DNA of 7,596 bases from an uncultured Oscillospiraceae bacterium. Lineage in GTDB: Bacteria > Bacillota > Clostridia > Oscillospirales > Oscillospiraceae. The translations under genes were made by a program, and so were the position numbers. The notes beneath the pieces were generated by a model. The model ran no database searches, was not told the origin of the DNA, and saw only the letters and a list, made by a program, of their open reading frames with translations. The stretch covers positions 1 through 7,596 of the forward strand of contig CAKTHQ010000066.1 in the NCBI GenBank assembly GCA_934565415.1, given 5' to 3'. Positions 1-4,948 of this stretch are shown here, piece by piece (the stretch's first letter is position 1; each line of letters begins with the position of its first letter).

Positions 1-108
1 ATTCTGAGGGATCAGGGAAAAGCTGGGCAGCCGGAGATGGCCCTTGCTCTCAAAGAAAGAAAGGAACATTTCGCGCAGTTCATTTACGCCGTAAGGCTTG
101 GGATCCAT
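1..108 (-). CDS. alaS: Alanyl-tRNA synthetase, N-terminal fragment (runs off the window)
   Basis: Charges tRNA-Ala with alanine in the cytoplasm. Only the first 36 codons are present. The peptide begins [15 protein letters not shown] and continues with [19 protein letters not shown], the highly conserved start of the class II AlaRS catalytic domain; the SKGH and PSxSLIPQN segments form part of the motif 1 region. The start is the ATG at 108-106, preceded by a strong GGAGG site at 121-117. The upstream T-box leader with an alanine GCC specifier independently supports the identity. Expression should rise when uncharged tRNA-Ala accumulates. The remaining roughly 840 residues expected for the family lie outside the window, so nothing can be said about editing or C-terminal domains. 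Confidence 0.95.
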   Translation of the reverse strand, partial: MDPKPYGVNELREMFLSFFESKGHLRLPSFSLIPQN

Positions 109-111
109 GGG

Positions 112-121
112 TATTACCTCC
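112..121 (-). promoter_or_regulatory. alaS ribosome binding site
   Basis: GGAGGTAATA on the minus strand, with the GGAGG core at 121-117 and 8 bases between it and the ATG. It lies downstream of the T-box terminator, so it is transcribed only when the leader is read through. It fixes the alaS start. Confidence 0.85.
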
Positions 122-137
122 AATATTTCTATTATGC

Positions 138-173
138 AAAAAATAAACCCCGCCCCTACTGCTAGGGGCGGGG
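138..173 (-). terminator. Intrinsic terminator of the alaS T-box leader
   Basis: A perfect 11-bp GC-rich stem (arms 173-163 and 158-148, CCCCGCCCCTA paired with its complement) closes a 4-base GCAG loop and is followed on the minus strand by TTTATTTTTT. This is a classic rho-independent terminator. Its 5' arm also supplies the CCCGC and CCCU segments needed for the antiterminator, so the two structures are mutually exclusive. Confidence 0.93.
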
Positions 174-376
174 CAACACTCTATCCCGCGGTACCACCCT
201 AATTATCCGGAAAACCGGACATCTTAGACGCTCTGTAACGGGAGCATCCCGCCCCGGTCCTCCCGGGGGACGCCGGAAATGGCGCACAGCACGCTTACCT
301 CGGGGCTCTCACCAAATCTCCCCTTCGCTGAAAGGCACCGTCGCTGCTTGGTTTCCGCATTGTCTTTGCATATTCG
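138..376 (-). promoter_or_regulatory. T-box riboswitch (tRNA-Ala sensing) leader of alaS
   Basis: Senses charged versus uncharged tRNA-Ala and controls transcription into alaS. Reading the minus strand: Stem I base GGAAA (356-352) pairs with UUUCC (279-275). The Ala codon GCC (283-281), followed by A280, sits at the specifier position beside that helix. A distal hairpin pairs GGGG with CCCC around a loop holding GGUG (313-310), like the family GNUG motif. GC-rich middle hairpins lie at 268-252 and about 250-237, and a TCCGG/CCGGA hairpin at 219-206. The T-box AGGGTGGTACCGCG spans 200-187. The antiterminator forms by AGGG (200-197) with CCCU (167-164) and GCGGG (189-185) with CCCGC (172-168), leaving the 7-base UGGUACC bulge that binds the tRNA acceptor end. 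The U of UGGU matches an A discriminator, as expected for tRNA-Ala. Stem assignments were made by eye. Confidence 0.95.
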
Positions 377-381
377 GTGCT

Positions 382-410
382 ATTTTAATCACTTCAGGCG
401 ACTTTGTCAA
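382..410 (-). promoter_or_regulatory. alaS leader promoter
   Basis: A consensus -35 TTGACA (410-405) and -10 TAAAAT (387-382) are separated by exactly 17 bases. Transcription should begin near 375, giving a leader of about 265 bases before the alaS ATG. This is the only promoter in the window with a perfect -35 box and also the only one lacking a TG extended -10. Its -35 box lies 9 bases beyond the stop codon of the preceding gene. Confidence 0.82.
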
Positions 411-419
411 GAATTATTT

Positions 420-722
420 TCAAATATGCTCTTTCAGCCAAGCGATCATTTGGCTTCTTCCTTCCTCCGTCAAAACGAAGGTCTCCTCCCCTTCCATGGT
501 GCTTTTTTCAAAGCAGAAGGGGCCGTGCCAGTAGGTCACATGGATGCGGCTGCCCTCGTAGTCCACCTCTTTTGGAGTGGCCATCACCACCTCCGGCACC
601 GCCCGGAAGCGGAAATCCCCCACGGAGCCGGTAAAGATATTGTTCATGGCAAAGGTGTGCAGGGTGGGGATAAAGGGCACATCGTCGTCTGTAGGGATCT
701 CCGAAATTTCCGAAATATCCAT
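420..722 (-). CDS. Hypothetical 100-residue protein translationally coupled to pepF
   Basis: I do not recognise a named family. The protein is small, acidic and apparently soluble, with no signal peptide or membrane segment. The first nine residues hold a short ISE-ISE repeat, followed by an acidic TDDD run. The middle is rich in aromatic and beta-forming residues (HTFAMNNIFTG at 42-ish downstream through DFRFR, then VTYWHGPFCFEKS). The end (LTEEGRSQMIAWLKEHI) looks like an amphipathic helix. The ATG at 722 follows the pepF TAA stop directly with no gap, and a GGAGG site (732-728) lies inside the last pepF codons, so coupled translation is likely. Codon use resembles the neighbours. The reading frame, ribosome binding site and packing make it a real gene, but the function is unknown. 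A link to peptide turnover is only a context guess. Confidence 0.8.
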   Translation of the reverse strand: MDISEISEIPTDDDVPFIPTLHTFAMNNIFTGSVGDFRFRAVPEVVMATPKEVDYEGSRIHVTYWHGPFCFEKSTMEGEETFVLTEEGRSQMIAWLKEHI

Positions 723-2522
723 TTATTCCTCCATAAGCTGTGCCATCTCGTCGATGAGCTCTCCAAAGAGGGCCAGGGCATCGTTTATTGGCTGTGGGCT
801 CGTCATATCCACACCGGCACCCTTTAATAGGTCGATGGGGCTCTTGGAGCAGCCGCCGGACAGGAAGCCCAGATAATCCTTAACGGCCTCCTCCCCTTCC
901 GTCAGGATTCTTCTGGACAGGGCAATGGCCGCGGCGTAGCCGGTGGCGTACTGGAACACATAGTAGTCATAGTAGAAATGGGGAATGCGGATCCACTCCA
1001 TGGAGATTTCGTCGTCTACCTCCATATCCGGGCCATAGTAGAATTCCGCCAGGCGCTTATATTCGGCGCAAAGGGTCTCCGCCGTCAGGGTCTGGCCCTG
1101 ATCCACCATTTCGCCGATGGTCTTTTCGAACTCGGCAAACATGACCTGTCGGTAAATGGTGCCCTTGAACTGGTCCAGGAAGTAGTTGATGAGGTAAGCC
1201 CGCTCCTTCTTATCCCGGGTCCGCTTTAAAAGATATTCCATCAGCAGCGCCTCATTGCAGGTGGAAGCCACCTCCGCTACGAAAATCACATAGTCGGAGT
1301 CGATGGGGTTCTGGTACTTGTTGGACAGATAGGAGTGGAGAGCGTGGCCCATTTCGTGGGCAAGGGTAAATTCGCTGTCCAGAGAGCCAGAGTAGTTGAG
1401 GAGCACATAGGGGTGCACCCGGCCGCCGTCGGAATAGGCGCCGCTGCGCTTGCCCTTATTCTCGTATACATCGATCCAGCGGTTGTCGAAGCCCTCTTTC
1501 AGGATCTTCCGGTAGTCCTCTCCTAAGGGATGCAGCGCATCGTAGACAGTCTGCTTGGCCTGGGCATAGGGAATGTTTTTGTTCAGGTCCTGGACCAGGG
1601 GGGCATAGATGTCGTAGAAATAAAGCTTGTCTACTCCCAGCAGCTTCTTCCGCAGGGATACATACTTGTGCATCTTATCGATGTTCCGGTGCACCGCCTC
1701 GATCAGGTTATCATAGACGGGCAGGGGCACATTGTTGCCGTCCAGCGCCGCCTCCCGGGCGGAGCCGTACTTGCGGACGGAGGCGTAGAACTTCTGCTGC
1801 TTGTTCTGGGCATCCAAAAGCCCTGCGGCGGTGTTGCGCATCCCCGCCAGGGTATGGTACAGGTTTTCGTAGGCGCTCTTCCGCAGGGCCCGGTCGCCGC
1901 TTTCTTCCAGGGGCACAAAGGTGCTCTGGCTCAGGCTGTGGGGCTTCCCTACCCCGTCGATTGCGTCGGGGTAGGTCAGGTCTGCGTTGAGAAAGGACCC
2001 ATAGATATTGTCCGGGGCGCTGGCCATCTCTGCGGAGGCCGCCAAAATCCGCTCCTCGGCTGCGGACAGGGTGTGCTCCTTTTTCCGGCGCTGGTCCGTC
2101 AGGTACCGGCGGAACCGCTCCAGGCGGGGGCAGTCCTTGTAAAAGCCCTCCAGGGTCTCTTCGGAAAGGGCCATGATCTCCGGGGTAGCAAAGCTCATGG
2201 AGGCGCTGACCTCCGTAATGGTGCTGACAAACTTACCGCTCATAGCCTGGTAAAAGGCGTCCCGGGTATCCTGGTCCGCCCGGCGCATACAGTAGGTACC
2301 CAGCATGGCCGCCTGGCTGCTGAGCTCCTCTGCCAGGGCCAAAAAGGCGCATAGGGTCTGGCCGTTCTCCCCCAGCTTGCCTTCGAACCCGGCAATGTCC
2401 GCTATGCGGCAGTGAACCCGGGCCAGGGCCTTTTCCCAGTCATCATCAGTGGGATACAGGTCTTCCAGGGCCCAGGTATCCTCCTTGGGAATGTCCTTGC
2501 GCTCACGAATGGTATCTGACAT
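723..2522 (-). CDS. pepF: Oligoendopeptidase F, M3B family zinc metallopeptidase
   Basis: A cytoplasmic zinc metallopeptidase that cuts short peptides; in the family it contributes to recycling of oligopeptides. The protein has 599 residues, the usual PepF length (about 600). The N-terminal helical M3 region covers roughly residues 110-185 and the catalytic M3 domain roughly 205-585. The zinc site is visible as HEMGH at 389-393 inside FTLAHEMGHALHS, with E417 (FVAEVAST) as the likely third ligand. The IPHFYYDYY segment at 513-521 carries the conserved His/Tyr residues that contact substrate. I chose the ATG at 2522 (MSDTIRERKD) because GGAGG lies at 2533-2529 and family homology begins here. 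The frame stays open to an ATG at 2618, but that extension lacks family character and contains the promoter. It heads a unit with the 100-residue gene downstream and is divergent from the transporter. Confidence 0.95.
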   Translation of the reverse strand: MSDTIRERKDIPKEDTWALEDLYPTDDDWEKALARVHCRIADIAGFEGKLGENGQTLCAFLALAEELSSQAAMLGTYCMRRADQDTRDAFYQAMSGKFVSTITEVSASMSFATPEIMALSEETLEGFYKDCPRLERFRRYLTDQRRKKEHTLSAAEERILAASAEMASAPDNIYGSFLNADLTYPDAIDGVGKPHSLSQSTFVPLEESGDRALRKSAYENLYHTLAGMRNTAAGLLDAQNKQQKFYASVRKYGSAREAALDGNNVPLPVYDNLIEAVHRNIDKMHKYVSLRKKLLGVDKLYFYDIYAPLVQDLNKNIPYAQAKQTVYDALHPLGEDYRKILKEGFDNRWIDVYENKGKRSGAYSDGGRVHPYVLLNYSGSLDSEFTLAHEMGHALHSYLSNKYQNPIDSDYVIFVAEVASTCNEALLMEYLLKRTRDKKERAYLINYFLDQFKGTIYRQVMFAEFEKTIGEMVDQGQTLTAETLCAEYKRLAEFYYGPDMEVDDEISMEWIRIPHFYYDYYVFQYATGYAAAIALSRRILTEGEEAVKDYLGFLSGGCSKSPIDLLKGAGVDMTSPQPINDALALFGELIDEMAQLMEE

Positions 2523-2549
2523 AGGTAACCTCCAAATGGATTTTTTACT

Positions 2550-2578
2550 ATTATAGCACAGATTGCACAATTTTCCAA
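2550..2578 (-). promoter_or_regulatory. pepF promoter
   Basis: A perfect -10 TATAAT (2555-2550) is preceded by TGC, making an extended -10, and by a 17-base spacer to TTGGAA (2578-2573), which matches the -35 consensus at four of six positions. The predicted start near 2543 gives a 5' leader of about 20 bases before the ATG at 2522. This placement supports the shorter pepF start. Confidence 0.72.
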
Positions 2579-2602
2579 CGGCCGGAAGGATTATTCTCTG
2601 CG

Positions 2603-2631
2603 TTGTATTTTTATGCATTGTATGGTATATT
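2603..2631 (+). promoter_or_regulatory. Probable promoter of the EamA transporter gene
   Basis: TTGTAT (2603-2608), a 17-base spacer and TATATT (2626-2631) preceded by TGG (an extended -10). A start near 2638 would leave only about 10 bases before the ATG at 2648, with the GGGGTGAT ribosome binding site (2637-2644) at the very 5' end. That is tight, so the real start could be slightly different. Confidence 0.45.
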
Positions 2632-2647
2632 GTGGTGGGGTGATTGT

Positions 2648-3544
2648 ATGAAGAAGCAACTTTCCGGTGTAATAGCCCTTCTGGGCACCACCATTATCTG
2701 GGGCTCTGCCTTCATTGCCCAGTCCGTGGGCATGGATTCCATCGGGCCCTTTACCTTCCAGATGTTCCGCTGCGCCCTGGCGGTGCTGTTCCTCTTCCCC
2801 CTGTCCCGGGTTTTGGACGGGAAAAAGGGTGCTGCCTACTGGAAAAAGCAGTGGACTGATCCCGTACTTTGGAGGTCCGGCCTCATCTGCGGCCTGGCCC
2901 TGTTCGCCGCCTCCAGCCTGCAGCAGATCGGGCTTGTGTATACGGATGCAGGCAAGGCGGGCTTTCTTACCGCCATGTATATTGTCTTTGTCCCCTTTCT
3001 GGGGCTGTTCATTGGCCAGAAGCCGGGGCGCAACGCAGTGCTCAGCCTGGTGCCGGCGGTGATCGGCCTGTACCTGCTCAGCTGCACCGGTGCCACCGGC
3101 ATCAACAAGGGGGACCTGCTGCTTCTGGGCTGTGCCGTGTGCTTTTCCGTCCAGATTTTGCTCATTGACCGGCATTGTGCCAACCTGGACGGGGTCCGGC
3201 TCAACTGCATCCAGGCCTTGGTTGTCACGGTCCTGTCCGTTCCCTTCGCCCTCCTGACGGAGGATATTCAGCTTTCTGCGATCCGCACCGCCGCTCCCTC
3301 CATTGCCTATGCCGGTATCCTTTCCATGGGCGTTGCCTATACCCTGCAAATCTTCGGCCAGAAGCGGGTACCCCCCACGGCGGCGGCGCTGCTCATGAGC
3401 ATGGAGTCCGTCTTTGCTGCCCTCTGCGGCTGGCTGCTGCTCCACGAAACCATGACCGGCGCGGAGCTCTTCGGCTGCGTTCTGGTGTTCGCCGCAGTGA
3501 TCCTTTCCCAGCTGCCGGAGAAAAAGGCGGCAAAGGTCGGGTAG
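2648..3544 (+). CDS. EamA/DMT-superfamily membrane transporter (RhaT/RarD-like)
   Basis: An inner-membrane drug/metabolite-type transporter of 298 residues, the usual size for two tandem EamA domains. About ten hydrophobic segments are visible, near residues 6-25, 35-53, 75-93, 103-123, 130-146, 156-174, 187-203, 218-236, 245-265 and 272-288. Family signatures include WGSAFIAQ at 18-25, the MFRCALAVLFLFP segment after it, and in the second domain a MESVFAALCGWLLLHE stretch at 252-267 with its conserved Glu residues. The C-terminus is a short basic tail (EKKAAKVG). I chose the ATG at 2648 over an in-frame ATG at 2603 because GGGGTGAT sits 7 bases (core) before it and the protein then starts MKKQ ahead of the first membrane helix. 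The substrate cannot be told from sequence; family members move amino acids, metabolites or drugs. It is divergent from pepF. Confidence 0.9.
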   Translation: MKKQLSGVIALLGTTIIWGSAFIAQSVGMDSIGPFTFQMFRCALAVLFLFPLSRVLDGKKGAAYWKKQWTDPVLWRSGLICGLALFAASSLQQIGLVYTDAGKAGFLTAMYIVFVPFLGLFIGQKPGRNAVLSLVPAVIGLYLLSCTGATGINKGDLLLLGCAVCFSVQILLIDRHCANLDGVRLNCIQALVVTVLSVPFALLTEDIQLSAIRTAAPSIAYAGILSMGVAYTLQIFGQKRVPPTAAALLMSMESVFAALCGWLLLHETMTGAELFGCVLVFAAVILSQLPEKKAAKVG

Positions 3545-3570
3545 CTCCCGTTTTCAATCAGCCAGTTTTC

Positions 3571-3608
3571 CCCGGAAAATCTCGTTACTTTCCGGGAATT
3601 TCTATTGA
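3571..3608 (+). terminator. Probable terminator after the EamA transporter gene
   Basis: An 8-bp perfect stem (CCCGGAAA 3571-3578 with TTTCCGGG 3589-3596) around a 10-base loop, followed by AATTTCTATTG. The tract is only moderately T-rich, so termination may be partial. It lies 27 bases after the transporter stop and just before the -35 box of the next gene. Confidence 0.55.
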
Positions 3609-3632
3609 AAAACCATGATTCCGTGATATAAT
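3605..3632 (+). promoter_or_regulatory. Promoter of the PHP phosphatase gene
   Basis: TTGAAA (3605-3610, five of six matches), a 16-base spacer and a perfect TATAAT (3627-3632) preceded by TGA (an extended -10). The predicted start is near 3639, leaving a leader of about 24 bases. The ribosome binding site AAGGAAG is at 3649-3655. Confidence 0.75.
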
Positions 3633-3662
3633 ATAGAAAAAAATATCGAAGGAAGCAAGAAA

Positions 3663-4430
3663 ATGATTGCAAACTATCACACCCATACCCCCCGGTGCAA
3701 CCATGCAGAAGGAGCCGAAGAGGAATATGTGCAGCAGGCACTAAAGGCCGGAATGCAGATTCTGGGTTTTTCGGACCACACCCCCTATCTGTTCCCGGGA
3801 GACTACTATTCCAATTTTCGGATGCGGCCGGAACTGCTGCCGGACTACGTTTCTACCGTAAATGGCCTGAAGCAGAAATACACCGGGCAGCTGGAAATCC
3901 ATGTGGGCCTGGAAGCTGAGTACTACCCCGCCTATTTTCCCCGGACTCTGGATTACCTGCGGCAGGAGGGCGTAGAATATCTTCTGCTGGGCCAGCACTT
4001 TGTGGGCAATGAGCCCGTAGGCGTATTCAGCGTCCGGGAGACCGAGGACCCTGCCATCCTGGAATGCTATGTCCGCCAGTGCATCGAGGCCATGGAGACC
4101 CAAATGTACACCTATGTTGCCCATCCGGACATTCTGAATTTTGTGGGGCCTGACGATATCTACAACCAGTGGATGCGCAGCCTGATCCGGGAAGCCAAAA
4201 ACTGCGGTGTCTACCTGGAATTCAATCAGCTGGGCTTCGTAGAAAAGCGGAACTACCCCAACCGGAAGTTCCTGGAGCTGGTGGCCGAGGAGAATATGCC
4301 CATGGTCATGGGCTGCGATGCCCACCAGCCGACGGCCCTTGGCAACAAGCACGCCCAGGATACCATTCAGGCCCTATTGGAAGCCTACAGCATTCCCATT
4401 CTGAAAACGGTTCCCCTGCGGCATATTTAA
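3663..4430 (+). CDS. PHP-domain phosphatase, HisJ/HisK (histidinol-phosphatase) family
   Basis: A cytoplasmic metal-dependent phosphoesterase of the PHP superfamily. The closest recognisable family is the HisJ/HisK type that removes phosphate from L-histidinol phosphate, the penultimate step of histidine synthesis. Its 255 residues match the family length. The trinuclear metal-site motifs are all visible: HTHT at 6-9 (H6, H8) with H14, FSDH at 36-39 (D38, H39), GLEAEYYP at 82-89 (E84, E86), GQH at 110-112 (H112), AHPD at 153-156 (H154) and GCDAH at 217-221 (D219, H221). No catalytic residue appears to be missing. The ATG at 3663 has AAGGAAG 7 bases upstream. No other his gene is visible nearby, and the gene has its own promoter, so histidinol phosphate as the substrate is an inference from the family. 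A related PHP phosphatase role is possible. Confidence 0.87.
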   Translation: MIANYHTHTPRCNHAEGAEEEYVQQALKAGMQILGFSDHTPYLFPGDYYSNFRMRPELLPDYVSTVNGLKQKYTGQLEIHVGLEAEYYPAYFPRTLDYLRQEGVEYLLLGQHFVGNEPVGVFSVRETEDPAILECYVRQCIEAMETQMYTYVAHPDILNFVGPDDIYNQWMRSLIREAKNCGVYLEFNQLGFVEKRNYPNRKFLELVAEENMPMVMGCDAHQPTALGNKHAQDTIQALLEAYSIPILKTVPLRHI

Positions 4431-4442
4431 ATATTATCTATG

Positions 4443-4472
4443 AAAAAACAGGGCACCCATCCGGGTACCCTG
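4443..4472 (-). terminator. yajC terminator, possibly bidirectional
   Basis: Arms 4472-4463 (CAGGGTACCC) and 4458-4449 (GGGTGCCCTG) form a 10-bp stem with one U-G wobble and a 4-base GGAT loop on the minus strand, followed by six T. On the plus strand the same stem carries a C-A mismatch and is followed by CTTTGTTTT, so it could also end the PHP phosphatase transcript, more weakly. It lies between two convergent genes. Confidence 0.85.
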
Positions 4473-4487
4473 CTTTGTTTTCGGCTT

Positions 4488-4590
4488 TTACTTGCCTTCC
4501 TTTTCGGCCTTCTTGGCAGCCTTGGCCTTGGCCTTGGCTTCCTGCTGCTTCTTGGCCTCTGCCTTGGCGTTCTCGGCAGCGGTCTCGTTG
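4488..4590 (-). repeat. Low-complexity coding region for the YajC tail
   Basis: The plus strand shows runs of CCTTGGC/GGCCTTGG-like units around 4508-4545 that encode the Ala/Lys-rich tail on the minus strand. Such tracts can change length by slippage. This is sequence composition inside the gene, not a separate element. Confidence 0.5.
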
Positions 4591-4868
4591 GTGGACATAG
4601 CCCACTTGGCAATCTCGATGCGGACCTGATCGGCACCGGTCTCGATAACCAGGTTGTTTTCCTTTACGTTCACAACGGTACCAACGATGCCGCCGATGGT
4701 GGTGATCTTGTCGCCGTTCTTCACGGAGGAACGCATCTGCTCTGCTTCCTTCTTCCGCTTGTTTTCGGGGCGGATGAGCATGAAGTAAAATACAGCCAGC
4801 ATCAGCACCAGGGTGATGAGCATACTGGACATTCCGGTGGTACCGGTCGCGGTCAAAATAGTAAGCAT
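4488..4868 (-). CDS. yajC: Preprotein translocase subunit YajC with a long Lys/Ala/Glu tail
   Basis: A small single-pass membrane protein associated with the SecDF part of the Sec translocon. It has 126 residues. One hydrophobic helix spans about 13-33 and runs into LIRPENKRKKE, the conserved RP-Q/E-N-K-R-K-K-E signature just inside the membrane. The conserved domain continues as VKNGDKITTIGGIVGTVVNV (residues 49-68) and ETGADQVRIEIAKWAM (76-91). The last 30 or so residues are low complexity, almost all Ala, Lys and Glu, which is longer than in compact YajC proteins. The ATG at 4868 has AAGGAG at 4883-4878, 9 bases upstream. The gene stands alone with its own promoter and terminator: no tgt, secD or secF is visible on either side. 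Confidence 0.95.
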   Translation of the reverse strand: MLTILTATGTTGMSSMLITLVLMLAVFYFMLIRPENKRKKEAEQMRSSVKNGDKITTIGGIVGTVVNVKENNLVIETGADQVRIEIAKWAMSTNETAAENAKAEAKKQQEAKAKAKAAKKAEKEGK

Positions 4869-4900
4869 TGAGAGGAACTCCTTTTTATGTGATGTGGATT

Positions 4901-4929
4901 ATTATACCATTGTACCTGCAAAAGTGCAA
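4901..4929 (-). promoter_or_regulatory. yajC promoter
   Basis: A perfect -10 TATAAT (4906-4901) preceded by TGG (an extended -10), a 17-base spacer and a weak -35 TTGCAC (4929-4924). The 5' leader is about 26 bases. The -35 lies inside an imperfect inverted repeat at 4912-4930. The 80-base gap to the upstream lipoprotein gene shows no clear terminator, so some read-through from that gene is possible. Confidence 0.75.
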
Positions 4930-4930
4930 G
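4912..4930. promoter_or_regulatory. Imperfect inverted repeat over the yajC -35 region (candidate operator)
   Basis: GTACCTGCA, four bases, then TGCAAG. The TGCA half-sites are inverted around AAAG, and the outer bases pair with one bulge. It overlaps the yajC -35 box, where a bound protein would be expected to repress. A closely similar arrangement lies at the lipoprotein promoter (6495-6515). Whether any regulator binds is unknown. Confidence 0.3.
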
Positions 4931-4948
4931 GCGTTTTTGGAAAAGATT

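Noticed and set aside
279..827. Plus-strand open frame of 182 codons over the T-box leader and small orphan gene
   Set aside because: It covers a structured RNA leader and two minus-strand genes, and has no family resemblance.
1530..2354. Plus-strand open frame of 274 codons antisense to pepF
   Set aside because: It lies wholly opposite a clear PepF with intact zinc motifs. The translation is rich in Gly, Val, Gln and His with no recognisable domain, typical of a shadow frame in GC-rich DNA, and it lacks a good ribosome binding site.
2523..2618. Longer pepF start at 2618 adding 32 residues
   Set aside because: The extension contains the TATAAT promoter, resembles no PepF N-terminus and lacks a ribosome binding site, whereas the ATG at 2522 has GGAGG six bases away.
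2603..2647. Longer start of the transporter at 2603
   Set aside because: The extra 15 residues lie within the predicted promoter, and the ATG at 2648 has the ribosome binding site and a normal EamA N-terminus.
2591..3445. Minus-strand open frame of 284 codons opposite the EamA transporter
   Set aside because: Very hydrophilic, Gly/Gln/Glu-rich low-complexity translation, a mirror of the hydrophobic transporter codons.
4440..4871. Plus-strand open frame of 143 codons with Leu/Gly repeats opposite yajC
   Set aside because: The apparent membrane-like Leu/Gly run is the complement of the Lys/Ala tail of YajC and starts inside the terminator hairpin.
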